From assembly GCA_020059605.1 (NCBI GenBank), contig JAGVBT010000105.1:1-59248 (forward strand): 59,248 nt of DNA, read 5' to 3'. Both the position numbers and the translations under genes were made by a program. Positions 39,426 to 48,287 of the stretch are shown here, in pieces. Within the stretch, counting starts at the first letter, position 1. Each line of letters starts with the position of its first letter. The notes below the pieces were generated by a model that worked only from the letters and a program-made list of their open reading frames with translations, did not search any database and had not been told where the DNA came from. The DNA is from Deltaproteobacteria bacterium. GTDB taxonomy: Bacteria > Desulfobacterota > BSN033 > UBA1163.

Positions 39426-41018
39426 ATGGAAGAACTTACCACGGACCTCCTGGTCATTGGAGCCGGTCTGGCCGGTATTACTGCGGCCCTGGAAGCCCAA
39501 AAGACAGGGGTGGACGTCCTCCTCACCGCCAAATTTGCCATTGGAGGGGGCACCAATACCTCTTTGTCGAACGGAGCCTTCTCCGTGTCCAACTCCCTTT
39601 TCTCCAGGGAGGATCATCTCAGGGAGACTTTAAATACCGGAAAAGGATTGAACCATCCCGGGATGGTAAAGACCCTGATCGAGAGAGGACCCGATGCGGT
39701 GGAGAGGTTGAAAGCCTTTGGAGTTCCATTCATTGAGAACCCGATGGGATATTTCATGGAGAGGCGGAAGGATTCGGCCTCATTGCCGGGATTTCTTCTG
39801 ACCCATCCATTGAAAGAGAGATTGAAAAACAGCTCCATCCGGACCCTTCCGGGTCTGACCATATTCGATCTGGTTGTAGAAAACGGAATCGTGTGTGGCG
39901 CCTTCGGTTTTTTTAACGATGCAAGACCCTGTCTCCTCCGATCGAAAACAGTCCTATTGGCGGCAGGCGGAGCAGGCGCCATCTACCGCAGAAATGACAA
40001 TCAAAGGAGTATCCTCGGTGATGGATACGCTCTGGCCCTCCGGGCAGGCCTTTCGCTTCTGGATCTTGAGTTTGTTCAGTTCTATCCCTTCGTGATGGCG
40101 GAGCCGGGGCTCCATTCCTTCATCCTCTTCCCTCCCTACCCGAAGGAAACCAGACTGCTGGATGAGAATGGGGATGATTTTTTGGAAAGGTTGGGTCTTG
40201 AAGGTGATTTGAACCGGGCCATCATCACACGGAGAGATTCGCTTTCCCTGGCCCTCTTTGAAGCATCCCGGAACGGAGATATCTATTTTGACCTGAGACA
40301 GGTTCCGGAGGAGAAATGGAACGATTATCCGCTCAATTTTCTGAGGCGGTCCAAGTTCCCTTTCCGGGATCGTCCCTTTCTGGCCTCGCCGGCGGTCCAT
40401 TTCTGCATGGGAGGAGTTGAGATTGATGATAAGGGAAGGACCGCCCTCCCGGGACTCTTTGCGGCGGGAGAGGTGGTCTGGGGGGTTCATGGGGCCAATC
40501 GCCTTGGAGGAAACGCCCTGACCGAATGCGCGGTCTTCGGGATCCTGGCCGGTGAATCCGCCGCAGAATATTCAAGAGAGAGAGAACAAACTCTTTTTCC
40601 CGAGGCAACGAAGAGAAGATGGGAGAGAAAGGCGGAAGGTTATCTTAAAAAGAGAAGGGGCGGCTTTGACCCTCCGTCGCATCTCCTCAAGGATTTGAAA
40701 AACCTGGCCTGGAGGTATGCCGGGCCGATTCGAGAAGGCAGCTCGTTGAAGGAGGGGCTCGAGCGGCTCGCATCCGTAGAGAAGAAAATCGAAAGGGTCT
40801 ACCCTGCCACCCTGAAGGACCTGTTCAGAAAGAGAGAACTGGAAAATGCGGCTCTTCTGTTCAAGGCAATCCTGAAGGGAAGCTTGGCCCGCCAAGAAAG
40901 CAGAGGCTCCTTCTTTCGACGGGATTTCCCGGATCAGAATGACGGGGAGTGGCTGAAAAATACATGCTACCATCTTGAGAAAGAGCGGATCCAGGTGACC
41001 CACCGCCCTCTTTCATAG
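39426..41018 (+). CDS. FAD-dependent oxidoreductase, fumarate reductase/L-aspartate oxidase type
   Basis: Flavoprotein of 530 residues. The dinucleotide-binding motif VIGAGLAGITAALEA lies near residues 10-24, GGGTNTSLSNGAFSVS near 40, and the C-terminal FAD segment LPGLFAAGEVVWGVHGANRLGGNALTEC near 325-352. The capping domain in the middle is shorter than in FrdA or NadB, and the usual HPT substrate motif is not evident. A short helical C-terminal domain follows. It could reduce an enoyl or fumarate-like compound or oxidise a carboxylic acid. It is preceded by the small Cys-rich gene. Gene-specific function unknown. Confidence 0.88.
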   Translation: MEELTTDLLVIGAGLAGITAALEAQKTGVDVLLTAKFAIGGGTNTSLSNGAFSVSNSLFSREDHLRETLNTGKGLNHPGMVKTLIERGPDAVERLKAFGVPFIENPMGYFMERRKDSASLPGFLLTHPLKERLKNSSIRTLPGLTIFDLVVENGIVCGAFGFFNDARPCLLRSKTVLLAAGGAGAIYRRNDNQRSILGDGYALALRAGLSLLDLEFVQFYPFVMAEPGLHSFILFPPYPKETRLLDENGDDFLERLGLEGDLNRAIITRRDSLSLALFEASRNGDIYFDLRQVPEEKWNDYPLNFLRRSKFPFRDRPFLASPAVHFCMGGVEIDDKGRTALPGLFAAGEVVWGVHGANRLGGNALTECAVFGILAGESAAEYSREREQTLFPEATKRRWERKAEGYLKKRRGGFDPPSHLLKDLKNLAWRYAGPIREGSSLKEGLERLASVEKKIERVYPATLKDLFRKRELENAALLFKAILKGSLARQESRGSFFRRDFPDQNDGEWLKNTCYHLEKERIQVTHRPLS

Positions 41019-41076
41019 AGAACTCGGGAAAAGTATGTTGATTTCTGGGCTTTTTCAGAAATCTCTCCTAATTTGC

Positions 41077-41105
41077 TTGACATTGATGGACAGGTTTTAT
41101 ATACA
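41077..41105 (+). promoter_or_regulatory. Strong sigma-70-type promoter of the second TAXI gene
   Basis: TTGACA (41077-41082), 17-base spacer, TATACA (41100-41105), 36 bases upstream of the ATG at 41142. Confidence 0.75.
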
Positions 41106-41141
41106 TTTAGACCATCATCCATATCGAAAGGAGGTCATATC

Positions 41142-42104
41142 ATGAAACGGTTCGTCATATTTGGTCTCATCGCTCTCTTCATACTTGGGTCTTCCACCGC
41201 GTGGGCCCAGAAGAAAGAGGTTCGATTGTCCATTGCCACCGGGGGAACAGGAGGGGTTTATTATCCAATGGGCGGCGGGATGGCAAATATCATCTCCAAA
41301 TATATCCCCTATGCCGAAGCGACCGCCGAGGTGACCACTGCTTCCGTAGATAATTGCCTTCTGGTAGGAAGGGGTAAGGCCGACCTGGCGCTCATCATGG
41401 CGGATGTGGGTTGGGATGCTTTCCAGGGGAAAGGCAAGTTTAAAGAAAAAGTTCCCCTGAGGACTTTGGCCGTCCTCTATCCGAATAACATGCATGTGGT
41501 GACATTGGAGGGCAAGGGAATAGAAAAGGTAAGCGACCTGAAAGGGAAAAGGATTTCCACAGGGGCTCCCGGAAGCGGGACAGAGGTGAAGGCGCTAAGA
41601 GTGCTTGAAGCCTATGGGCTGGATCCGGACAAGGATATGACCCGGGACAAACTTGGCGCTTCCGAATCCGCAGGCGCTTTAAAGGACCGGAAGATTGACG
41701 CCTATTTTTGGGACGGAGGCATTCCCACTGCCTCCGTGACCGATGTCGGGGCCACTCCCGGGATCAAGATGAAGCTGGTTGACCATGGGGACGCGATTCC
41801 GAAGATGAGGGAAAAGTATGGACCGCTCTATGTGAAAGGAGTCATCCCTGCCAAATCCTATCCGGGACAGGATGCGGACGTTTCCATTGCGGTGGTCTGG
41901 AACCTCCTTGTTTGCAACGAGAACATGAAAGGGGATGTCGCTTATGATATCGTGAAAACTCTCTTCGACCGTAAACCGGAACTGGTTACCGTCCACCGGG
42001 AGGCGGGTTGGCTCTCCCTGGAACCGCAGGTCGGTGGCTCACCCATCCCCGTCCATCCCGGAGCGATTCGCTATTTTACAGAGAAAGGGTTAAAGATTAA
42101 ATAA
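41142..42104 (+). CDS. TAXI family TRAP solute-binding protein, second system
   Basis: Periplasmic binding protein, 320 residues, with a signal peptide (KRFVIFGLIALFILGSSTAWA, processed before QKKEV). The TAXI hallmark TGGTGGVYYPMGG is near residue 32, followed by the typical GKRISTGAPGSGTEVKALR and VHPGAIRYFTEKG. The ATG at 41142 has AAAGGAGG 8 bases upstream. It is followed without gap by the DUF1850 gene, a frequent partner. Its probable permease is encoded 1.9 kb downstream at 44009, beyond a LarA-like gene on the other strand. Confidence 0.95.
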   Translation: MKRFVIFGLIALFILGSSTAWAQKKEVRLSIATGGTGGVYYPMGGGMANIISKYIPYAEATAEVTTASVDNCLLVGRGKADLALIMADVGWDAFQGKGKFKEKVPLRTLAVLYPNNMHVVTLEGKGIEKVSDLKGKRISTGAPGSGTEVKALRVLEAYGLDPDKDMTRDKLGASESAGALKDRKIDAYFWDGGIPTASVTDVGATPGIKMKLVDHGDAIPKMREKYGPLYVKGVIPAKSYPGQDADVSIAVVWNLLVCNENMKGDVAYDIVKTLFDRKPELVTVHREAGWLSLEPQVGGSPIPVHPGAIRYFTEKGLKIK

Positions 42105-42578
42105 TTGAAAAACAAGAGCTGGCCCCTCCTGACACTGATCATTGTCCTGCTTGTGCTGGGAGGGGTCTTCCTTTTTAAAAAAATCAATTTCCTCCAGCTT
42201 GAGAACCTGGACCGGAACAAGGTACTTCATATACGGGTCGCCCCTTCCGAACCTTTTTCCATGTTTTACATCCATTCCATCTATCTTGAGCCCGTGATCG
42301 AAGAATTCAGGATCGAAAAGGGAGCCATTCTCCTCGAAGGGGTGAGGACAAAGAGCTCCGGGGTGATGGAATATTACGGATTCGAGGATACGAAAGAGTT
42401 CCACCCCGTCACTCAGAGATTGGGCGCCATCTATTTTCGATGGGGAACCGGCGAGGGGCAGGGATTGATCGTAAGGGAGAGAAAGATCTACTTAAGCGAG
42501 ATCGGAGAGAGAGGGGACCGGATCCGATTGAGGATCATTTCCGTGCCTCTTGGATATTATCTTTTAAAACATTTTTAG
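42105..42578 (+). CDS. DUF1850 domain-containing protein
   Basis: Protein of 157 residues with an N-terminal membrane helix (WPLLTLIIVLLVLGGVFLF) and a small periplasmic domain. The motifs HSIYLEPVIEEFRIE and KSSGVMEYYGFED belong to DUF1850, a family almost always encoded with TAXI-TRAP transporters. It starts with TTG immediately after the stop of the TAXI gene. Role in transporter assembly or function is inferred from context only. Confidence 0.88.
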   Translation: MKNKSWPLLTLIIVLLVLGGVFLFKKINFLQLENLDRNKVLHIRVAPSEPFSMFYIHSIYLEPVIEEFRIEKGAILLEGVRTKSSGVMEYYGFEDTKEFHPVTQRLGAIYFRWGTGEGQGLIVRERKIYLSEIGERGDRIRLRIISVPLGYYLLKHF

Positions 42579-42607
42579 GTTCTTTCGGGTTTTTGTGGAT
42601 CCATCGA

Positions 42608-43897
42608 TTAATCCGAAAGATCCTTTTTTCTCAATCCGGAAAGTTCGATATCGAATAGATTTCCTCCTGGATCGAAACGCATAGGGTAGGCCCCCTCCAC
42701 AATCTCCAGGTCGGGCCTTTGAAGGAGTTCATCCAAGTAAGCCTCCGAAACTTCCACCTCGTCCAATTGCAGGGTGTTTCGGATGCGGATCACCCGGCTT
42801 CTCTCAGGCTGGATCAGGCCGAGGGAGTTCAAGGCGACGCTGATGGCCTCCCGGTCCGTTTCAAAATAGATGGGGATGGCGCCCTTCTCAAGGCTAATCG
42901 CCGTCATACAGTTCATGTAAGTCGCCGCATAATTGATCTTCTCAACCAGCCTCCTGGTGGTGAGATCGGCCAGACCGATTCCTATGGCATTGCCATTGGA
43001 TGAAGCTGTAAGATCCCGCACAAAGAGCCTTTTCACGCGGGTTGGATGAGAAAAGGTTCCGATGATGTCCCGATTTCGACCCGTGATGTTAGGATCCATT
43101 CCAACCCCGCTGATATCTTTTCCCATTTCATCCACGATCAGCAAATCGATATCATCAAAAGGGAGTTTGGGCATCATCGCTTTTGCCTGAGATAGAAGGT
43201 CTTTCTCTTTTGCCTCCATCTCTTCAGGCGTTAACCCAACGACTTTGGCTGTCTCATCGTAGCCATTCTCCACAATTCCCAGTCCAAAGAGAATAGGGGC
43301 ATTCTTCAAAACCACCCTGGCGGCATCCTCGATGATTTTTGGGAAACCATACTCGATGGCCGCCTTATGGTAGAGGTCTGCTCCCTTCTGCTTCCCCATG
43401 CCAATGGCCATCATCTTCATCAAGCCGCTCTCGATGGGCCCTTTGAACTTGGTATGGGGTTTGATGCGGTTAACCACGATGATATGGTCAGCCCGGATGG
43501 CATTCTGATCGACATGCACCGGAAGCCCTTCTCCTGTTTTGCCGATCTCCACAACTTCCATGGAAGAAAGGATTGGAGCGCCGATCACCTCTTCGATGAT
43601 CTGATAATGTTTGAGGAGATCGGTCTGGCCTTCGGCCGTGGCGCCTCCGTGGCTGCCCATAGCCGGAAAGAGGAAGGGTTTGGCCCCGAGGGAATTGAGG
43701 TATTCCACGATCGTCTTGAGGATCAGAGCAATGTGGGATATCCCACGGCTTCCAGCAGTAATCGCCACCCGATCGCCTAACCTGAGGGTTTCTCTCAGGG
43801 GCAGTTTAATGAGTTCGGCCCTGATAGCTTCACGAATATCTCCGACCGAAGTGCGGTCAAAGCCCTGACGGATACCAAACATTCTTGGAAACATCAT
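42608..43897 (-). CDS. LarA-like (lactate racemase domain, DUF2088) protein
   Basis: Protein of about 429 residues with the LarA N-terminal domain: GSRGISHIALILKTIVEYL, then FPAMGSHGGATAEGQ and VNRIKPHTKFKGPIESGLMKMMAIGMGKQKGA. Characterised LarA enzymes racemise 2-hydroxy acids with a nickel-pincer cofactor; many DUF2088 homologues have unknown substrates. The start near 43897 is chosen because the frame upstream crosses the promoter region; the ribosome site is weak. It lies between the binding protein and permease of a TAXI system but on the opposite strand, with its own promoter (TTGACA, 17 bases, TAGTAA at 43933-43905). Confidence 0.85.
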   Translation of the reverse strand: MMFPRMFGIRQGFDRTSVGDIREAIRAELIKLPLRETLRLGDRVAITAGSRGISHIALILKTIVEYLNSLGAKPFLFPAMGSHGGATAEGQTDLLKHYQIIEEVIGAPILSSMEVVEIGKTGEGLPVHVDQNAIRADHIIVVNRIKPHTKFKGPIESGLMKMMAIGMGKQKGADLYHKAAIEYGFPKIIEDAARVVLKNAPILFGLGIVENGYDETAKVVGLTPEEMEAKEKDLLSQAKAMMPKLPFDDIDLLIVDEMGKDISGVGMDPNITGRNRDIIGTFSHPTRVKRLFVRDLTASSNGNAIGIGLADLTTRRLVEKINYAATYMNCMTAISLEKGAIPIYFETDREAISVALNSLGLIQPERSRVIRIRNTLQLDEVEVSEAYLDELLQRPDLEIVEGAYPMRFDPGGNLFDIELSGLRKKDLSD

Positions 43898-43904
43898 AGA
43901 AATA

Positions 43905-43956
43905 TTACTATGATTTAAAGTTGAATTTGTCAATCCATTCCATTTTTTGATTGACA
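43905..43956. promoter_or_regulatory. Divergent promoters of LarA-like and TAXI permease genes
   Basis: Minus strand: TTGACA (43933-43928), 17-base spacer, TAGTAA (43910-43905). Plus strand: TTGACA (43951-43956) followed by an AT-rich stretch with no good -10 (TAAGGT at 17 bases). The two -35 elements are only 17 bases apart, so the genes may be jointly regulated. Confidence 0.55.
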
Positions 43957-44008
43957 TTAAAATAAAATTTATTTAAGGTTTAAGGGCTTTTGGACAGAGG
44001 AGTGAACG

Positions 44009-45952
44009 ATGGAAGAAGAAAAGAAAGACCGGTTCGAAGAACCAGTGATCTCAGAGGAGGCTCTCAGAGAGGCGGAGAAGTATATCGAAGAGGAGGAGGG
44101 TCCTTCCCGCAGGCTTACCGGAAAGATCGATATTTTTATCACCGCCGTGGCCGTGTTCATGTCGCTGATCCATCTTTATGCGGCGATCGGCATTATTATG
44201 ACCCAGGTGCTGAGAGGCATCCACGTCATGTTCGTCCTCTTTCTCTCCTTCCTGGTTTTCCCATCTTTCAAGCGATTCAAGAACCGGATCATCTGGTACG
44301 ATTACATCCTTGCTTTGCTTAGCATTGCCGTCATTGCATACATGTTTGTCGATTTCGATGACTTCATCTACCGGTCCGTCGTTCCGAATTCCTGGGATAT
44401 CGTCTTCGGGACAATCCTGATCCTTCTGGTCTTAGAGGCAACCCGCCGGACAACGGGCTGGATCATGCCTGTTGTGGTCATTGCTTTTATTATTTATGCG
44501 TTTATCGGACCGGAACTTCCAAAACCCTGGACCCACCGGGGTTATGACATTGATCGCCTGGTAGGCCACATGTATATGACCCTTGAGGGGATCTTCGGCG
44601 TTCCGATCGACGTTTCCTCCACGTTCATCATCCTCTTCACCATCTACGGCGCTTTTCTCGAGTTTTCCGGAGCAGGGAAATTCTTCATTGACTTTTCCTT
44701 TGCGGCCATGGGAGGGAAGCCAACCGGCGCTGGGCGGACCGTTACCCTGGCCTCGTTCCTGTTAGGGGGGCCTTCCGGCAGCGGTGTGGCCACAACCGTG
44801 ACCCTCGGATCGGTCGCTTATCCGATGCTGGCCAAGGCAGGCTACAGCAAGGACGCCGCAGGAGGTCTCCTCTCCGCGGGAGGGATCGGGGCCATCCTTT
44901 CGCCTCCCGTGCTTGGCGCTGCGGCTTTTCTCATTGCTGAATTCCTGAAGATCTCCTATCTCGATGTGATCATCATGGCCTGCATTCCGACCTGCCTTTA
45001 CTACTGGTCGATCTATTTGATGGTGGAAATTGACGCAAAGAAATTCGGGGTCAAAGATATTGCGGTGGACAAGACCTATAGCCTCTGGCAGCTTACCTAC
45101 CTTTACGGGTTTCACTTTATTTCTTTGATCGCCATTGTAGCGATCATGGTCCTTGGTTTCACCCCGATCATGGCAGTCTTCTGGGCAACGGTTGTGGCTT
45201 TTGCAGTCAGCTTTATCCGAAAAGAAACAGCCCTTACCCCTGGCAAACTGGTGAAAGCATTGAGAGGAGGTTCGATCGGTGTTTTAAGCGTTGCCTCCAC
45301 CTGCGCGGCGGCAGGGATCATCGTAGGCGTCGTTACCCTCACCGGTTTGGGGTTAAAGTTCAGCTCCATCATCATTGCCTATGCCGGCGGAAACCTATTG
45401 CTGACGGCGATCTATACGGCCCTGATCGTCTGGGTGATCGGTTTGGCCGTTCCGGTCACGGCTTCCTATATCATCTCCGCCGTGATCGCCGCGCCTGCAT
45501 TGATCCAGCTTGGGGTTCCGGACTTTGCCGCTCACATGTTTGTCTTCTACTATGCCATCCTTTCGGAGGTTTCTCCTCCCACGGCGCTCTCCTGTTTTGC
45601 CGCGGCCGCCCTGACCAAGGGGAACCCCTATAAGACCACGATGTACGCATGGAAATATACCCTGCCGGCGTTTATCGTGCCCTTCATGTTCACGCTTGAT
45701 CCCAGAGGCGTGGGGATTTTACTCAAAGGGCCGGTGACGGATGTGGTCTGGACAACGGTTACCGCCTTTCTCGGGATCGCCGCCCTGGCAGGAGGCGTGG
45801 AAAACTGGTTCTTTAAGAAGACAACCCTTTACGAGCGGATGATGCTCATTGCCGCAGGCCTCTTGCTGGTCTATTCGATCCCCCTTTACGATGCAATCGG
45901 TTTGGGCCTGATGGTCATCGTGATCATTTTACAGAAGTTGAGGAAAGAATGA
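44009..45952 (+). CDS. TRAP transporter fused permease (TAXI type), second system
   Basis: Fused DctQ-DctM permease of 647 residues. After a charged N-terminus, the first four helices (about residues 50-180) correspond to DctQ and the remainder to DctM. Signatures include GGKPTGAGRTVTLASFLLGG, PSGSGVATTVTLGSVAYPM, LLSAGGIGAILSPPVLGAAAFL and FYYAILSEVSPPTALSCFAAA. It resembles the permease at 20273 in layout but is clearly divergent. It probably serves the binding protein at 41142. The aminopeptidase gene starts 4 bases before its stop. Confidence 0.95.
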   Translation: MEEEKKDRFEEPVISEEALREAEKYIEEEEGPSRRLTGKIDIFITAVAVFMSLIHLYAAIGIIMTQVLRGIHVMFVLFLSFLVFPSFKRFKNRIIWYDYILALLSIAVIAYMFVDFDDFIYRSVVPNSWDIVFGTILILLVLEATRRTTGWIMPVVVIAFIIYAFIGPELPKPWTHRGYDIDRLVGHMYMTLEGIFGVPIDVSSTFIILFTIYGAFLEFSGAGKFFIDFSFAAMGGKPTGAGRTVTLASFLLGGPSGSGVATTVTLGSVAYPMLAKAGYSKDAAGGLLSAGGIGAILSPPVLGAAAFLIAEFLKISYLDVIIMACIPTCLYYWSIYLMVEIDAKKFGVKDIAVDKTYSLWQLTYLYGFHFISLIAIVAIMVLGFTPIMAVFWATVVAFAVSFIRKETALTPGKLVKALRGGSIGVLSVASTCAAAGIIVGVVTLTGLGLKFSSIIIAYAGGNLLLTAIYTALIVWVIGLAVPVTASYIISAVIAAPALIQLGVPDFAAHMFVFYYAILSEVSPPTALSCFAAAALTKGNPYKTTMYAWKYTLPAFIVPFMFTLDPRGVGILLKGPVTDVVWTTVTAFLGIAALAGGVENWFFKKTTLYERMMLIAAGLLLVYSIPLYDAIGLGLMVIVIILQKLRKE

Positions 45953-46992
45953 GAAGGGGCCCGCCGACCTTTCTGCTCCTTCTCTTCTTTCTCTTTCCCC
46001 TGACCGGCTGCGGAAATTTCCTCTACCTCTCGAAATTGGGATGGCACCAGTCCTTTATCACCTTTCAGAGCGTTCCTGTCCGGGAGGCGCTGAAAGAGGG
46101 GGACTTGGAGGATGAGGCAAAGGAGAAGATTCGCTTCATCCAGGAGGTGAAGCGATATGGCGAAGAGAGGCTGGGATTACGAAGGACAAGGAATTATACG
46201 AAATATTTCGAAGTGAAGAGGCCAGTCCTTTATCTCATCACCGCAAGCGAAAAAGATCGTTTCGAACCCCACCGATGGAATTTTCCCATCATCGGCAGGG
46301 TGACCTATAAGAGTTTTTTCACCCTGGAGGGGGTCCTGAAGGAAAAGAGGCTTCTGGAGAGAAAAGGTTATGACACCTATCTCCAGCAAGCGGCAGCCTA
46401 CAGCACCCTCGGATGGCTGAAGGACCCCATCTTTTCGACGATGCTCAAATGGGATGAGCCCACACTGGCCGACATCATTCTCCACGAGATGGTCCATGCC
46501 ACCGTCTATTTTAAAGGGGAGACCGATCTGAATGAACAGATGGCTACCTTCATCGGAAATCGGGGAGCCGTCGATTTTTTAAACGAGAAGTATGGCCCCG
46601 GTTCAAAGGAGGCGGCCCTGGCGATCGATTATCAGGGGGATGACCTGCTTTTTTCGAAATGGGTCGATCAGGCATACAAACGGTTATCAGAATTCTATGA
46701 TCAACCCGTTTCGCGAGAGGAGAAGGTGAGGGGAAGGGAGGAGATCTTTCAGTCGATTCAAAATGAATTCAGGGAGATGAAACATCGGTTTAAAACGGAC
46801 TGCTATAAAGGCGTCGAGGGGGTGGAATGGAACAACGCGGTAATCTTGGCTTACAGGCAGTACTTCCACCGTCTCGACCGCTGGGAATACCTCTATCATG
46901 CCAAAGGACGGGATCTGCGTAAAGTGGTCGAGTATCTCAAAGAGATAAAATCATCAGGCAACAAAAAAGCTTTAACTTCTTATTTGGAATGA
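45949..46992 (+). CDS. Putative lipoprotein aminopeptidase (PF10023 family)
   Basis: Protein of 347 residues with a lipoprotein signal (LLLFFLFPLTGCGNF, acylated at Cys21). The zinc-metallopeptidase motif HEMVHATVYF (HExxH, near residue 180) is followed by ETDLNEQMATFIGNRGA, in which the Glu-containing segment supplies the third ligand. This pattern is that of the putative aminopeptidase family PF10023. It is anchored in the envelope facing the periplasm. Its ATG overlaps the stop of the TAXI permease (ATGA), so it is translationally coupled to the transporter, a pairing with no obvious explanation. Confidence 0.87.
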   Translation: MRRGPPTFLLLLFFLFPLTGCGNFLYLSKLGWHQSFITFQSVPVREALKEGDLEDEAKEKIRFIQEVKRYGEERLGLRRTRNYTKYFEVKRPVLYLITASEKDRFEPHRWNFPIIGRVTYKSFFTLEGVLKEKRLLERKGYDTYLQQAAAYSTLGWLKDPIFSTMLKWDEPTLADIILHEMVHATVYFKGETDLNEQMATFIGNRGAVDFLNEKYGPGSKEAALAIDYQGDDLLFSKWVDQAYKRLSEFYDQPVSREEKVRGREEIFQSIQNEFREMKHRFKTDCYKGVEGVEWNNAVILAYRQYFHRLDRWEYLYHAKGRDLRKVVEYLKEIKSSGNKKALTSYLE

Positions 46993-47043
46993 TTATAAAA
47001 TTTTGCAATTTGAAATTTAAAATTTAAAATTTGAAATATTCTT
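46993..47043. repeat. AT-rich word repeat between convergent genes
   Basis: The words AAATTT and TTTGAAA are repeated (AATTTGAAATTTAAAATTT). It lies between the stops of the aminopeptidase and the inositol-phosphate synthase genes, so it may serve as a weak transcript boundary. Confidence 0.5.
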
Positions 47044-47045
47044 TA

Positions 47046-48158
47046 CTACCTCTCCCTCTTTCCTTCAATAAACTCCTCGACCATTAATTTGGCCTCGCTG
47101 TCCGGGAACTGGACGAGGGGGTGCTTCATTGCATAGGCGGAGATGGAGAGGAGAGGCCCACCAATTCCTCGGTTGCGAGCAATCTTGCAACACCGGATGG
47201 CGTCGATGGTGATCCCGCCGCTGTTGGGAGAATCCTCGACAGAAAGTCTCAGCTCGAGATTTAATGGGATCTCTCCGAATCCCCTTCCTTCCATGCGCAG
47301 GAAACAGACCTTGTTGTCGTTCTGCCAGGGGACATAGTCGGAAGGACCGATATGAATGTTCTCCGGTTCGAGAGGGACGCCAAGCTGGGACTGAATCGCC
47401 TCGGTTTTGGAGATCCGTTTGTTCGTCAGACGGCTCCGATTGAGCATGTTGAGGAAGTCCGTATTGCCGCCCGTGTTGATCTGGTAGGTCCGGTCCAGTT
47501 TCACTCCACGGTCCTCAAAGAGTTTGGCCAGGGCCCGGTGAATGATCGTGGCCCCCATCTGGGATTTCACATCATCCCCGACGGCAGGGATTCCTTTGTC
47601 TTCGAATCGTTTTGCCCACTGGGAGTCCGAGACGATGAAGCTGGGCATGCAGTTGATCAAGGTGACACCCGTGTTCAAGCAGGCTTCCGCATAGAAGCGG
47701 GTCGCCAGATCTGAACCCACGGGAAGGTAATTGAGGAGGATTTCTGTCCCTGATTCCTTGAGGACCTTTTCCACATGGGAGGGTTTCTCACTGGATACCA
47801 CAAAGGCCCGGTCTTCGGGAAAGTCCTTCATATGATCTGAAACGCCATCGAGGACTTCCCCCATGGAGACGATGACGCCCGAATCGTTGAAATGAGAAAA
47901 GATGGTCTTGGTGCAATTGGGTTTCGCGAAGATGGCCTCTCTAAGAGGTTTTGCCACTTTTCTCCGGTCGATATCGAACGCCGCTCCCACCTCGATATCC
48001 CAGGGCTTGTATCCTCCGAGATCCATGTGCATCAGGCCAAGGGGGCCACATTTTGGGTTTTTCCGACCGAGATCCCTATAGAATTCAATCCCCTGAATGA
48101 GAGCGCTGGCACAATTCCCGACACCTACGATGGCAATTCGGATCGAATTCTTCTTCAT
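47046..48158 (-). CDS. Inositol-3-phosphate synthase (myo-inositol-1-phosphate synthase)
   Basis: Enzyme of 370 residues that converts glucose 6-phosphate to 1L-myo-inositol 1-phosphate with NAD. The NAD-binding motif IVGVGNCASALIQGIEFY is near residue 10. LLNYLPVGSDLATRFYAEACLNTG, GDDVKSQMGATIIHRALA and NTGGNTDFLNMLNRSRLTNKRISKT are characteristic of the prokaryotic type. A strong promoter (TTGACA, 17 bases, TAGTAA) lies at 48236-48208, so it has its own transcript. Product use (phospholipid head groups, compatible solutes such as di-inositol phosphate, or mycothiol-like thiols) is not shown by neighbours. Confidence 0.95.
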   Translation of the reverse strand: MKKNSIRIAIVGVGNCASALIQGIEFYRDLGRKNPKCGPLGLMHMDLGGYKPWDIEVGAAFDIDRRKVAKPLREAIFAKPNCTKTIFSHFNDSGVIVSMGEVLDGVSDHMKDFPEDRAFVVSSEKPSHVEKVLKESGTEILLNYLPVGSDLATRFYAEACLNTGVTLINCMPSFIVSDSQWAKRFEDKGIPAVGDDVKSQMGATIIHRALAKLFEDRGVKLDRTYQINTGGNTDFLNMLNRSRLTNKRISKTEAIQSQLGVPLEPENIHIGPSDYVPWQNDNKVCFLRMEGRGFGEIPLNLELRLSVEDSPNSGGITIDAIRCCKIARNRGIGGPLLSISAYAMKHPLVQFPDSEAKLMVEEFIEGKRER

Positions 48159-48207
48159 AAAGGGTCAACCTTTCCCCAAAACGCCCCATCATTTTTACAA
48201 CTTAAAA

Positions 48208-48236
48208 TTACTATCTTATTTCATTTGGATTGTCAA
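48208..48236 (-). promoter_or_regulatory. Sigma-70-type promoter of the inositol-phosphate synthase gene
   Basis: Minus-strand TTGACA (48236-48231) and TAGTAA (48213-48208), 17-base spacer, 49 bases before the ATG at 48158. Confidence 0.7.
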
Positions 48237-48287
48237 GAAATTTGGGAGATTTTATGGCCGCAAAGCGGGAAGGTCCTGATTTAAAAC

